Shown: in pieces, positions 13,493 through 23,888 of the stretch | How the letters are laid out: every line of letters begins with the position of its first letter | Numbering within the stretch: position 1 is the stretch's first letter | NCBI RefSeq assembly: GCF_910592395.1 | Contig: NC_088315.1 | Coordinates: 16,475,808 to 16,539,807 of the forward strand | DNA length: 64,000 bases | From: Lineus longissimus | Lineage: Eukaryota > Nemertea > Pilidiophora > Heteronemertea > Lineidae | Direction of reading: 5' to 3' | The notes under the pieces: generated by a model | What the model was told of the DNA's origin: nothing | Database searches by the model: none | The model's input: only the letters and a program-made list of their open reading frames with translations | Program-made: the position numbers and the translations under genes

Positions 13493-13953
13493 GGGGGGGG
13501 TGTATTGAAGTAGTTCTTCCTATTCATGTTACAAGACCTTTGTTTTACACCTGTTCTAGTCCGTTTAACTCATGTTTGGGTTGTATGTGGATCACGTGAT
13601 TATGCAATCTTTGGGGAGCCTGTTGTGTTAGTTTGAGTACAGTTGTTGGCATTGGGCCAATTGTTACGTAATTTAGGTAACTCTGTGTCTCTATGAGCAT
13701 TGGGCTCCAGTATTGGTTCTTTCAATTATAATGGTAATTACGTGGTGTGTATTCAACTTTGGCACTGGGCCAGGGGACAGTTCTTGAGGTCATCGTTGTT
13801 GTTGTCATTGCTTGAATGTGTTTCTTCCTTTGTTTACTTTCTGTATCGTCACTTATTTGTTTTTCTACTTTTTTCAGTAAACCGTATCAATATAACCTGG
13901 ACTTGTTGTTCATTCTTTGGTGCGCGTTTGAGGCAGACCCCATGGCTCCCACA
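13131..13953. mobile_element. Solo LTR, 823 bp, with target-site duplication
   Basis: R copies 1 and 3 are uninterrupted here, so the empty site is known. The insert begins TGTGAAGGCC and ends GGCTCCCACA, which is the TG...CA structure of an LTR with imperfect inverted ends. The flanks are the direct repeat GACCCG (13125-13130 and 13954-13959). A TATAAAAAGGG box-like sequence lies near 13210 and a TG/G-rich simple repeat at about 13464-13500. No coding capacity, so this is an LTR left after recombination. Orientation and family (gypsy, BEL or other) are not decided. Confidence 0.85.
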
Positions 13954-14608
13954 GACCCGTTTGCTGCATGCCATGATGAATCCCACCTGAAAAAAAATAA
14001 AAAGGCCTGTCACTATCAGTCCCAGGCTATCAGCATACATGTTTGATCAATGAGTGAAGGTTTTCAATCATAAACTTTTCCACAAGTTCACATCGAACAA
14101 GTGCTGCCCCGTATACTGCAATGAATTCCATGCATTGGACATGCTGGAAGGGCCACGTCTTTGAAAAACGCGCCAAAACCCTGTTCACGTGACCTGTATG
14201 TATAATGACTATAAGCATTCGTCTGCTGCGGCACGGTCCTTAAATAAATCGCGAGATATCGTGTTAGATTTGTGCCATCGTTTGGTATAATTACATCTAC
14301 GAGACTCATCAAACATTATTCTAGTCTTCATTCGCGTATTTATGACTTTTGATCGTTTCAATGCTCGATATGATGAAAATACTTACAACATGCAACACGA
14401 AATCCGCATGAATTCGGCAAATTGGTAGCAACATCCGGGTCTTCAACTTCCAGTTGCCAAGTGCCATGAAAGAGGACGACGGTGATTGGCTGACACATGC
14501 CTGTATAATATATAAGACGTTAGATGTCTCCCTGAATAACGCCATGACTTTATTTGGATTTGGAAAATATTGACATTTTTGAAATAATGAAATTTTTCAT
14601 GCGGTGGC

Positions 14609-15052
14609 ACCACGACCATGCAAGCGGTGAACGGTGACATGTTTGGCAACATTTATCTCGGCCTTAGACATGCTTGAGGAACTCAAAGCTTTGGGAGCAT
14701 ATACCATTGCTGGCCGGGGAGACTGAATGCAAAACTTATCTGTTTAGACGTCTGCATCCAGATTTCTATAGGCAAAACTTGACAGTTTAGTTACTGTCTT
14801 AAGTGTTTTTTCCCACTGGGTGTCTTTGACTGCACAATGTTAGTGAGAAAAGATGCAGTCGTTTACAGTGAAACCAATTAATTGTCATGCCCATACCCGA
14901 CTAGTGACGTCGTTTATCCGTACACATGATGCGCAAATATCCCAGAATGAGGAACTTTATTTCCTGTAGGCGGCAGTAATTAGCGTTCCAATGCAAAATA
15001 AATTTCCACCTCATGTCAATCCCATGTCAAATAACGGGTGAAGCAATATTTG
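14609..15052. other. Arm DNA without a gene (downstream of gene A, left)
   Basis: Non-coding DNA matching 47494-48362 of the right arm. The part at 14884-15052 is nearly identical to the right arm, apart from a few single-base differences. About 100 bases at 14783-14884 are left-specific, and the right arm has about 570 specific bases at the corresponding place. Confidence 0.7.
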
Positions 15053-16015
15053 TTAATAAGCTGGAGAAAAAACAGCCACATATTTGATATCTTCATATTT
15101 CTTTCGAAACAGAAAGAACAGAAAGTTCCCATTTGGTGCTATAAAGCGCACATGCTCTGTACCTAACCTTTTACTATCACACATGAATTCAATCGGGGAA
15201 AATGGAGGTATTGAAGGTACTAGAGGTGTCCTTAGTTGGCAGTTTACCCTGCAGCCAACCATTATCTCATTACCTCTATGGACATATGATTCAAGGTAGG
15301 CTTGGTGTTTCCTACTCCAGTGGGTCTCAGTACCAGGCATTTTTGTCGTTTTCTTAACTGTCTTGTGTTTGCCCTTGTATTGCCTGGTTCTTCGATAAAC
15401 CATAAACCCTTTCTTTCTGGTCTGTATGACCACATCGTTGTCCGAGGTAAATTCTAAAACCATTTGTCTGGGAGGGATTTTCTTATTTAACATGTTTAAA
15501 GTCACACCATTTGTTAAAACCGCTTCTTTAGTACTTTTTACCAACATGATAGTGTAAATAGTTAAAAGTATTCTAGTACGATGTCCTTTTGAACAACTAA
15601 TCAAAACTTTCTGGCCACTGTAGTGTGGCGTAAGCCGTGTATTTATCCGAGAGCATGGATCAGTTCGAGGAGGGTTCATTCGATATGCATGCCCTTTGCC
15701 AACAATATCACGAAGCTCATAAAACAGCCTCCCTGGCTTTTTTCCAATTAAAGTAATAAATGAATTTCTGAACAAGCACTGGTCCCTGAAAAGGTGCAAG
15801 TGAGAGCCGTGTCTAAATGTGCTGAAAAGTCGGAAGCTTAACAGTTGACGACTATGATAAAATCGAGAGATAGCCTGATAAACTCCACTTTTGCTCGAAA
15901 TTCTCAGGTATCCTGAAATTGCGTCGTAATACCAATAATCCCTAGGAGGATGTAGTTTAAAGGTAGGAGGTGAAATCTTCCAATGATATTTGTACCGTAT
16001 TGTACCAATCAACTC
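15053..16015 (-). CDS. Gene A, terminal exon (left arm); unrecognised, possibly beta-trefoil-like
   Basis: An open exon of 321 codons ending in TAA, preceded on its strand by the acceptor-like CAAATAG and without an initiator ATG near its start, so an upstream exon is expected. It is the same length as its right-arm partner with no indels, while surrounding DNA has many indels. Sequence pattern: an N-terminal conserved third (DYWYYDAISGYLRISSKSG), then repeated strand-turn-strand motifs of the type hydrophobic-G-x-hydrophobic (for example TRKKGFMVYRR; APNGNFLFFLF near the end). The order matches gene C (DYHYIGFGYRKGYLLAMS; DSFGNLNYFQ), so A and C are distant paralogues. The spacing suggests a beta-trefoil such as the FGF fold, but I do not recognise the family. 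59 of 319 residues differ from the right copy against about 9 silent changes. Rich in basic and aromatic residues. Confidence 0.65.
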   Translation of the reverse strand, partial: ELIGTIRYKYHWKISPPTFKLHPPRDYWYYDAISGYLRISSKSGVYQAISRFYHSRQLLSFRLFSTFRHGSHLHLFRDQCLFRNSFITLIGKKPGRLFYELRDIVGKGHAYRMNPPRTDPCSRINTRLTPHYSGQKVLISCSKGHRTRILLTIYTIMLVKSTKEAVLTNGVTLNMLNKKIPPRQMVLEFTSDNDVVIQTRKKGFMVYRRTRQYKGKHKTVKKTTKMPGTETHWSRKHQAYLESYVHRGNEIMVGCRVNCQLRTPLVPSIPPFSPIEFMCDSKRLGTEHVRFIAPNGNFLFFLFRKKYEDIKYVAVFSPAY

Positions 16016-17160
16016 CTATTTGATCACAATTGGAGAAATACTATTAGATGAGGGATTCATTAGTAACAAAATTAGACTCAGACCTTCACGGCTAACATGC
16101 ATACAAAAACCTCAGCAGCTAAGTTAGAAATGAAATGGCCAGGGCCATTGTGCTCACCTCATGTGGAGGAAAGATGGATAAAGAGCATGGTATTGTGTCA
16201 TGTAGTGTTAGGTTTGATGTAGGTCCAAGCAATTAAAATTTCCCCAAAATGGCCAATTTACAGTACATTCGACCTCTGTGACCTTGAAAAGTAGGTCAAA
16301 TCAAAGAAGACCCGGGTGACACATTGAATGGTTGTTAGAATTAGATGTACCTATGATATAAAATTGGTGCCAATCGGGCAAGTCATTACTAGGAATAATG
16401 GCATTTTGAAGAATTTAGGATTTGGCCCCCTCCCTGGAGGCCAAACGGCAAATCAGATTGCACCAAACTTCGGTACCTGAGATCACCTGACCAAGGGGTA
16501 CATGTGTACTTAATTTGTGATCAATAGTCATTGCAGTTAAGAAACGTGCCATAGTTACGGCCTGACGGCGAATTTACGCCATTTGACCTCTGTGACCTTG
16601 ACAAGAAGGTCAAATTAAAAACCTGTGTGACATATACTGTATGGTGGTTAGATGTACCCATGATATCAAATTGGTGGCAATCGGGCAAGAAGTTAAGGAA
16701 TAATCACATTTTTAAGGTTTTTGGATTTTGCCCCCTGGTGGTCAAGTGGTGAATCATATTGGACCAAACTTCGGTCCCTGAGATCACCTGACTAAGGGGT
16801 AAATGTGTACCAAATTTGGTATCAATAGTCATTGCAGTTTAGAAACGTGCCATCGTTACATCCTAACGCCAATTTACACCATTTGACCTCTGTGACCTTG
16901 AAAAGGAGGTCAAATCAAAAACCTGGAGGATATATGATGCACCTTTGCTAGAAGTACCTACCATATTTTTTTCAAAATTTCCCGACTACTATTAAGGGAG
17001 ATATTGCATATTTTCACTTTTAACGTTTGGCCCCCTGGGGGCAAAACCATGAAACGAATCGGACCGAAACTTGGTCTCCAAGGTGTCATTACATAAGGGT
17101 ACATGTGTACCAAGTTTCAACTCAATAGCTCTAACAGTTACGAAATGTGCCCTGCTAACG

Positions 17161-17177
17161 GACGACGGACGACGACG

Positions 17178-17230
<53 letters not shown>

Positions 17231-17235
17231 ACGAC
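17161..17235. repeat. GAC/GACG microsatellite
   Basis: Run of GAC triplets with interspersed GGAC units. It belongs to the inserted repeat family and recurs inverted (GTC) at about 63922-63980. Confidence 0.95.
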
Positions 17236-17255
17236 GAACGCCACGGTATGGGATA

Positions 17256-17281
17256 AGCTCACCTCTGCTAAGAGGTGAGCT
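17256..17281. repeat. Perfect 11-bp-stem hairpin at the end of the inserted repeat
   Basis: Inverted repeat AGCTCACCTCT / AGAGGTGAGCT with a GCTA loop. The same hairpin lies at 63880-63905. It is probably a structural terminus of the repeat family. Confidence 0.9.
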
Positions 17282-17458
17282 AAAAACAAAGGCTGCCAGC
17301 CATCTTTTGAGCGACCTTCAACCTTGTTTCAAATGCGATCAGCAGTCCGCAGAACACTTTGTATTCGCTTAATACTGTGCTACTGATATGGAGCATCAAA
17401 ATTAGCATCACCGATCACTATTCGGTATCTTGATTTCTCTACTTTGAGGCCATGCAGT

Positions 17459-17760
17459 TCATTCCAAGAGGGCTGACATAGTTATTAACCTCCAATGGTT
17501 TTCTTCATCCCGTGATATGGATTTGTGAACCGCAGGTTGAAATCGTCCGTGGAATATTTCAAAACATTTTGTATCATCTCCGATGAAGAAAACATAGGTG
17601 GCGCTATTTCGTATTCGTCCTCCGTAAAAACCAGGAAGCGTTTGATGCCGCAATGCCTCCAGTGTAATGGAATAGTGACCATGGGGCATCACCTCACGAC
17701 AGGAAAATTTTAGTTCTTTTCGTACGTTGTGGCAAGGCGGTGCAGATGATCACACAATAC
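17459..17760 (-). pseudogene. ORF B counterpart (left arm), frame-shifted
   Basis: Matches the plus-strand ORF at 45993-46385 of the right arm. The pattern ALRHQTLPGF, then TEDEYEIAPPMFSSSEMIQN, then STDDFNLRFTN and MKKTIGG is preserved, but in the left copy the T homopolymer after LPGF is two bases shorter, putting the two halves in different frames. A 6-base in-frame difference lies before MKKTIGG. It could be an upstream exon of gene A, but the phase at the obvious donor (GAGGTAATA on the right, GAGGTTAATA on the left) does not fit gene A's acceptor. Function unknown. Confidence 0.4.
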
Positions 17761-18347
17761 ATTATCGTGTGTAAAGTTTGTATGCAATTTACTTGGCAAT
17801 TTCAATGGTGCTATTTTCCAGAAGTCAGTTGGAAATTGACTAAATGAAAGGATCTTGACATGAAGATTTTTTAGAGGAGCGTATTGTCAAAATCGATTGG
17901 AACCTTTTGAAATGAGAGCGATATGCAACTTTTCTCACCATCTTGGAGCAAACTGTAGTAGCAAAACCAAGCAAATAGTAAGGAACAGTCCGATTTTTGC
18001 TGAATGTGTGTGAAGTGATGCTCCTTTCGATGCTCCACATCCCATGCACAGTTAATTATACGGTAGCGCCACGGCGGTTTGCTAGTAGTATATCATATTT
18101 GGGCGGTCACATTGAATGGGTGCTGCGAGAGATTTTTCGGAAGAAAAACTGACAAACTGTTTTTGTTTGCCAATCGATTGCTTTGTATAAACCTTTAAAA
18201 AAGTTTTTGACACTTTTTTGTTTACTAATTAGATGAAATAACTATTGTGCTTTATGAATTGGCCACCTGTGACGGAGATTCCTCTGGTTGCATTAATAAT
18301 GATTGGGACAAAATGCCTTAAACCAGTTTTCCTGGCGTAAAATGAGC
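17761..18347. other. Arm DNA between ORF B and gene C (left)
   Basis: Non-coding DNA matching 44712-44954 and 45689-45992 on the right. The right arm has an extra insertion of about 730 bp in the middle, absent here. No gene seen. Confidence 0.6.
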
Positions 18348-19319
18348 CTAATTTATCACTGAATATACATTAATGTTTGTCAACAAGTCTTGTCTCTTAT
18401 GATGAGTCATTTGGAAGTAATTCAAGTTGCCAAACGAGTCTACTGCCAAATCATTATCCGAATACCTAGGTAATTTTATACGAAGCGTTCTCATGAAATG
18501 TTCAATGAATCCATTGTAAAGCCTGCCCGTTAAGCAGCAGACAAGTGGTTTAAAATCCAGTCCAATATAATACCTTTGGAAGTTCGAATATATGAAACGC
18601 ACCCAGCTTCGAGAATAACCTTTTATATTCATCCTGACTTTGTATGGAAATCTGACAGATCTGATCAGGTTAACAGTTGTTGCTGTCTTGTTGTAAAAGG
18701 ATACTGTATAATGATCTTGCCTAAACCCAATTAAAAAGTTGAAAATCACATCCACATAAACAATATAATAGCCACGTAATCCATTTATTCCTAGTACTCC
18801 ATTCTTAAAAATGATTTTTCTGTTATCAAATATGACATCGTATATTATATACACCCTAGGCCCTCTTTGATTTACACTTATAGTACATGTAGCAATTTTT
18901 TCCTCCACAACAAGAGACAAACAGTTTCTTCTCCACTTAAGGTAACTGAATGATCTTTTCAAAGTAGTTTTTATAAATATCTTGTCCTTATGAACAAGGG
19001 AAATGTGACCAAAACTCTCCCTGATAAAATCAAAATATTGAATGTCTGCTTTCTTTAATGACGAAGTAAAAAAAACTATACTGTCATAACTACAATAAGG
19101 CCTGATTTTACCAAATTCTTCTCTGGGCCGGGAAAGCCACACATTATGTACTACGCTGTAAGTAACACTGGTTTTATTGAATTGGAAAGTCAGTACATTG
19201 TCTCTTGACATTGCCAGTAGATAGCCTTTGCGATAACCAAAACCAATATAGTGATAGTCATTCGACGGAATGGAAGGTACGATTCTTATCTTATGCATCA
19301 ATTTCATGGCAACATGCCC
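18348..19319 (-). CDS. Gene C, exon 2 (left arm); unrecognised, possibly beta-trefoil-like
   Basis: Open exon of 323 codons ending in TAA. Its acceptor (TCTCGTAGCAG) is followed in phase 0 by GGG CAT GTT GCC ATG, continuing the frame of exon 1 at 19551-19808. Together they encode about 409 residues. Motifs: DYHYIGFGYRKGYLLAMSRD near the exon start, four later strand-turn-strand segments (around exon residues 155, 193, 246 and 288), HFMRTL, and a terminal DSFGNLNYFQ. The region around residues 190-275 resembles the last part of FGF-type trefoils (YYIGLD... HFMRTL compared with the WYxxF...HFMxR pattern), which I regard only as a hypothesis. It differs from the right copy at about 26 residues with about 7 silent changes and no indels. 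Confidence 0.7.
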   Translation of the reverse strand, partial: GHVAMKLMHKIRIVPSIPSNDYHYIGFGYRKGYLLAMSRDNVLTFQFNKTSVTYSVVHNVWLSRPREEFGKIRPYCSYDSIVFFTSSLKKADIQYFDFIRESFGHISLVHKDKIFIKTTLKRSFSYLKWRRNCLSLVVEEKIATCTISVNQRGPRVYIIYDVIFDNRKIIFKNGVLGINGLRGYYIVYVDVIFNFLIGFRQDHYTVSFYNKTATTVNLIRSVRFPYKVRMNIKGYSRSWVRFIYSNFQRYYIGLDFKPLVCCLTGRLYNGFIEHFMRTLRIKLPRYSDNDLAVDSFGNLNYFQMTHHKRQDLLTNINVYSVIN

Positions 19320-19550
19320 CTGCTACGAGAGATGTTTAGCATTGCATTAGATGTTGGGTTCCTTAGGTTCACTATTTTTAGGAATTGGGCTGTGTTTTCA
19401 ATGAGCACATTTGTTGAGCACATTAGCATAAAATGTTATGTTATAACCAAGAATTTGAGGATTAATTATTAATTATTTCTGCGAAACATAAGTCAACATG
19501 ACTTTCTATGCGCATGATTGTAGGAGGAAATTTAAAAATACATGTATTAC

Positions 19551-19808
19551 CTTTACTTGGAACATGAAGCTTCCCAATTTCCCAACCGCATGTTCTTTTC
19601 CCAAGCATGTTCCAGTCTTGTGACTTAGCTGACAGCAAAACCCCTTGCCACTTGGCACAATATTAAATGTTGAACAAACCTTCATCATGACGCAGATGAT
19701 GCTGCAGTGTAAAAATGACGCCGCAGCGAAAGATCCGAGATCAGGATTTAGAAGCTCTTTGTTGATAATCAACTGTTGGAATAGTTTATTTACTAAAAGC
19801 TGGGTCAT
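19551..19808 (-). CDS. Gene C, exon 1 (left arm)
   Basis: 86 codons from an ATG to a donor AAG|GTAATA, ending in phase 0 exactly as required by the exon 2 acceptor; the intron is 231 bases. After about 26 residues there is a hydrophobic stretch (FAAASFLHCSIICVMM) that could be a signal anchor, followed by a Cys-rich segment (CSTFNIVPSGKGFCC, then TGTCLG). Only two residues differ from the right arm (N/S early, V/E near the donor), so this exon is much more conserved than the C-terminal parts. A pyrimidine-rich CTTTCAG just upstream of the ATG could be another acceptor, so the true start may lie further upstream. Confidence 0.6.
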
Positions 19809-20994
19809 TTTAGCTGAAACGATTTATTACATTTATCAATTGGTTTGTGCAAATAAGTGTGACTGTTGAAAAAATACCATCATAGGTATCACCCTGAACA
19901 ATGAAAATCCTAAACTCAGAGCATTACGCGCTTCTGAGCACCTCAATAATTGAAGTTTCGCCTGAAAACTTCCTTCCGGTATGTTGACTTAAGTAAACAT
20001 GCTTTTTTTCTCAGAATATGGCTCCTAAAGGAATATGCCATTCATAATTACTGGTGCTCCAGGAAAATAGATTTACAGTTATACACAATGCCGTACGCAG
20101 TGCAGTTATTTTGCATACAAAATTTGCTGAAACTTGGTATTTATATTACTTGTATATCTGTCTACACAACGGCCATGCTGAAATTTATATCAAGTGGATA
20201 TTTACGCAATTGAAAATTTTCAAATTCAATTTAATTACAAATTCCAATTTTTTTACGAACGGCATAGGCCTTTAATGCAAACAACTTTTTACAAGCAGAA
20301 CTTCTTCAACGTGCATTCATAATATGCAAGTGTCCACTTTAACGTAGTCTTGAGCCGAGAGGTATCGGGTGCATCTAAGCTCTCACGGTATTTTTGTCCT
20401 GACGTCTCTTGTTGGTTCTTGAACTACCGCGGCTTGGAAGTTGTTTACCACCATGCTTTTAGGCAATATTACACCATACACCCCTTTGCAGCTGCAGCGC
20501 TGAGTTATTCTTTAGAACGGGCAACTCCTCTTAGGAAAATCCGCTTTAATGAAAAGGGAATCTCACTCTTGACCAGCAATAATATATTATACATGTAGTC
20601 TCAGACGAGTGATCAGACTTTAAAAGAAAGATCTCGGCCATCAGAACAGCTAGTGACCTATTGTTTGACTTTGTGGTCTCATTAAAGACTGAGATATTCG
20701 AAATGAAATCATGCTTATTATAGGTGAAAGAAAATCTACCCAATACTCTATGATAGTTTTGACAGGTCCACAATATGTAGGTTGTTAAGTGTCTCATCAA
20801 TGCAGGTTGTAAGACGATGACCTAGGAGCTCGGTTCCAGTCCTGTTTGGGAATTTAGAAAAAAATCTTTCCAAAAATAGAACATGATGAAACTCGTAATC
20901 TCTTCGTAAGTTACGCTACCCCTGTTTTCTTTCTCCTGTTTGGAGGATCCGCTATATCTAAAATCCTTTTTTCGTACCCTACCGATACCACCTT
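19809..20994. other. Arm DNA; left-specific segment and a conserved open segment
   Basis: 19870-19951 matches the right arm at 43060-43140. About 560 bases (19952-20515) are absent on the right. 20546-20800 on the minus strand holds an open segment matching 42656-43003 on the right (pattern YHRVLGRFSFT...KSNN...LAVLMAE.F.LKSDH). I do not recognise that segment; the right copy carries a short internal duplication, so it is probably a remnant. Confidence 0.45.
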
Positions 20995-21540
20995 TTTATA
21001 CGCCCGTCACAAAACGGACATATTATGGCATGTGTCTGTCGTGCGTTGTGCGTCCGGGCTATAACTTTAGAACCGTAAGAGATTTAACTCTCATTTTTTT
21101 GGTAGTAAGAACAAGGGGCTGGTAATGTTGAGTTCGATATCTGGCGTGTTCTCACTCACGGTTCGGCCACTCTGGAGCAGTATGTGAAAACACAAACAAT
21201 GCAATAATTCTGCCAATTTTAGTCACAGCTTGCTGAAAAATTATGGCAGATACCTCATGGAAAGGGACATAATACGTTGTACTTGTTTTGACCTTGACCT
21301 TCTTTTCAAGGCCACGGACGTCAGAGTTTGTGTCAAATTGCGAAATGTTCACATTTCGTAAACCACTGAAGCTATTGATCCCAATCTCTGTACATGTGTA
21401 CCCCTAGGTGACAGTAACTCACAGACTAACTTTGGACGTTATCTCATTCCTGGCTTGGCCACCAGGGGCATTATGCAAAAACACAAAAAGGGTGAGAACT
21501 CACTCAGTATTGGTGACAGCATGCAGCTTGCAGCAACCGG
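20995..21540. repeat. Dispersed repeat related to the GACCTT family (shared by both arms)
   Basis: Begins with TATACGCCCGTC and carries a GACCTTGACCTT box and ACGTTGTACTTGTTTTGACC. It matches 42030-42540 of the right arm inverted, so it predates the duplication. A further related but diverged set lies at 41380-42030 on the right only. Non-coding. Confidence 0.6.
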
Positions 21541-21837
21541 AGATTGAAGATTATATCTAATTTCATTCATCTCAGCCATCTATTTACCGCAACTTGACAA
21601 TTAAGTATGCCCTCTTCGAAATTTTCGGTGAGGACAAATGCAATACTCTATCGTTAGGTAAAGTTTGAAATCTGGAGGCCTTTTTTACCCGAGGTCTCAA
21701 GTACACCCATACTTGGAAACGCAGGGAATTTCCAATTTAGACAAGAAAAAAAAATTTGAGCAAAAAAAAGTACACAAGAGCATATCTGCAGTTAGTTGCA
21801 GTTTAACAATTACAGCTGGAGTAGCTAGCGGGGAGTG

Positions 21838-21868
21838 TGGGGGGGGGGGGGGGGGGGGGGGAGGGGGG
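21838..21868. repeat. Long G homopolymer tract (left arm)
   Basis: About 20 consecutive G, then A, then more G. The matching place in the right arm (40037-40076) has a G run followed by a C run, so the tract has changed length and structure between arms. Confidence 0.95.
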
Positions 21869-22231
21869 TAGGGGGAAATGCCACCCTCAGAAGTCGCCAG
21901 AAAATGAGAGCCTCGGGCAGAGCCTTTTGCCGCCCCCAACACCAAAAAGCTAGCTACGCCCCTGGATAACAATGTACCAGTAATGATGAAGTGATGACAT
22001 GATTTTTGCCCAGTCCTTGGATCAGTTGAATCATTTTGAATCTGTTGTTTTGATGGGGCCGGAAAAAAGTGTCTTAGTAATAGATATTTCTTGTCCTATT
22101 TTTGTAATTTGTGCAGACGCCATAATACTGCGCTTTCTCTTCTCCCCTTCGAGAAAAACAGATAAGATCAGTGTTAAAACGTCGACACCAACTCCTGTGA
22201 TGTTTTCACCATCGTTGTATACTTCTATGAA

Positions 22232-23888
22232 CTAAATGTGGCTCACATAAAATGCAAACAACCACAAATAGAGAGAATAATGGCCATTTTTTAAAGCACT
22301 ATAATGAGTGTTAAGACTTGGCACCATGACCTGTTTACTTATATCTGATCTATTTAAAGACTTATAGCCAATATTTGGAATAAATGTTACTAAGTATAAG
22401 ACATTCGGATTTGCTTGAAACTTGGCACATATGTTTACTTATATTTGAATCGTCAACTCATGCTTGATATGAGTTTGGAAAAAAAAACATTTCAATTTAC
22501 CTAAAAAAAAATATTGTGTGAAATATTTAAAAAGATTTCTTGTTATAATCTGTACTCAGACATAGCTTGGATATTTTTGACGTGGCAATGCGATGAGATG
22601 CGACCAGCTTAATTGGCTTGTGTGACCGTTGTGAAGGCTCAAAAGTCTTCGCTTGATCTCTTAAACCGTGTGAGGTGTTGGAACTAACGTCAAGACGCAG
22701 TGGTTGACGTGATGCTGGGCCCCTTTATGACGTCATGGCTTTGAGACGGACATAACGTCATGCTCCTAGGGAGCATGGCGGCAAAGTTGCGCGGAATGGC
22801 GGGGAGGCGCGCCATGTGGGTTATGCCAGGGGTGGTGTGAACGGTTTCGCAGGAGTTGCTCATCAGACACTTATAAAGGCGATATTGATCAAGATGGGTT
22901 GGCCCTGCAGAGGTGGGCCGTGGACTGTTGATAGAAAAATGTTCCTATCCTAGATGTGCGGCTGTGGGGAGTAAAAGGCCGCATATCCAGTTGACCTGTA
23001 AGTATTTTACACGTCGGGCAGTCTGGGACCGGAATGGTCCCGATGTTAGTTCCAGGGGTCAATAGCTTGACGGATAGCCTGTCCTGAGTAGATAGGATGT
23101 GACATGGAGTGTGTCGGGATACGGTTTAAGTAATGCTGCCCCTGTCTTTGGAGTAAGACTGGGGGAACCCTGTAGAGTACACATAGGGAAAAGTTGTTAA
23201 AAGACGTGGCAATGTATGTGTACAGTACATACTAGTCTAGGACATTGAGTCCCAGCGGAGCTGCAGTGCGCAATCTATGGATCCATCTGATTTCGATGGT
23301 GTCCCTGAGTACAGCACTTTGGGGCGAGAATTTGGTGGACGACGACGTGACGGTCGGCGTATGTGATTGATCCTGGGAATTGTAGTTTTCCAAGGATGAT
23401 GTCAGAGTCAGGAACATCCGTGAAGTTTGGAGAGATCCTGACGTGAGTGCCAGATCCGAAAAGGACCTAAAGGGTCCTTCAGATAAATGGTGGGCGCAAA
23501 GTGCTGTGGAGGGTGGAAGAGCGGTTAACGACGAAAAGTCATTGACCTGAATGACGGGGATGGAATCAAGTGAGGAAAGACTTATCTGATGCACTGCAGG
23601 TGGATTTCCTGTGCTGTTCCCTCGTTCTGAACCTGAAGAAATCGGGTTGTTTATGTCCATGCCCTCCACTCCCGTGAGTAGCTCACTGTGTGAAAACCTA
23701 GGCGGGTTGCGAGACATCTCAGGCGGAAAGAATTGATATTTTTGACGTGGCAATGCGATGAGATGCGACATAGCTTGGACAGAATCTTTCACCACCGCCA
23801 AATAAAACAATATTCATGAGACCTATGTAGCGCTGAATCCAACTGGTTTCAGTCGCTCAAAGCGCTTCATATTATTACTCCTAGCGAT
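22232..23888. mobile_element. Left-arm-specific insertion with internal direct repeats
   Basis: In the right arm ATAGAAGTATAC directly abuts the foldback element (39690/39691). Here about 1.65 kb intervenes. Within it the stretch GATATTTTTGACGTGGCAAT is repeated at about 22570 and 23735 in direct orientation, bracketing the ORF at 23232-23810. The outer 22232-22560 is AT-rich without features. Ends are not clear enough to name a family. Confidence 0.6.
23232..23810 (-). CDS. ORF of 192 codons, probable C-terminus of a retroelement protein
   Basis: Ser/Thr/Pro-rich body ending with IRWIHRLRTAAPLGLN. The WI..L.T..P.GLN ending is a pattern I associate with C-termini of certain animal retroelement proteins (Penelope/GIY-YIG-type), but no catalytic domain is present. 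It sits between two direct repeats inside the left-arm-specific insertion. It is probably the 3' end of a truncated element. Moderate to low certainty. Confidence 0.35.
   Translation of the reverse strand: MFYLAVVKDSVQAMSHLIALPRQKYQFFPPEMSRNPPRFSHSELLTGVEGMDINNPISSGSERGNSTGNPPAVHQISLSSLDSIPVIQVNDFSSLTALPPSTALCAHHLSEGPFRSFSDLALTSGSLQTSRMFLTLTSSLENYNSQDQSHTPTVTSSSTKFSPQSAVLRDTIEIRWIHRLRTAAPLGLNVLD

Larger units (their letters stand above)
10273..14608 (+). repeat. Repeat block R, copy 2 (outer part of the left inverted-repeat arm)
   Basis: Direct copy of 1-3628 with these differences: an 823-bp solo LTR (13131-13953), loss of about 120 bases within the TIR element, and loss of about 20 bases around 11365 that copies 1 and 3 keep. 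The homology with copy 1 ends at about 14608, but the match to the right arm continues inward, so R is part of the large inverted repeat rather than its boundary. Confidence 0.9.
16064..17338. mobile_element. Left-arm-specific dispersed repeat insertion with terminal hairpin
   Basis: The right arm reads directly from GATTCATTAG to CAGTCCGCAG at the matching place (46460-46500), so about 1.27 kb was inserted here, just upstream of the gene A exon. It consists of several diverged internal units containing GACCTCTGTGACCTTGAAAA, a GAC-triplet microsatellite (17161-17235), and a perfect 11-bp hairpin (17256-17281). The same end module, inverted, terminates the window at 63879-64000. No transposase ORF. 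A non-autonomous element, possibly Helitron/Helentron-related because of the subterminal hairpin, but this is inference. Confidence 0.7.

Noticed and set aside
17071-17372. Poly-Thr and poly-Asp ORFs
   Set aside because: Translation of a GAC microsatellite inside a non-coding repeat.
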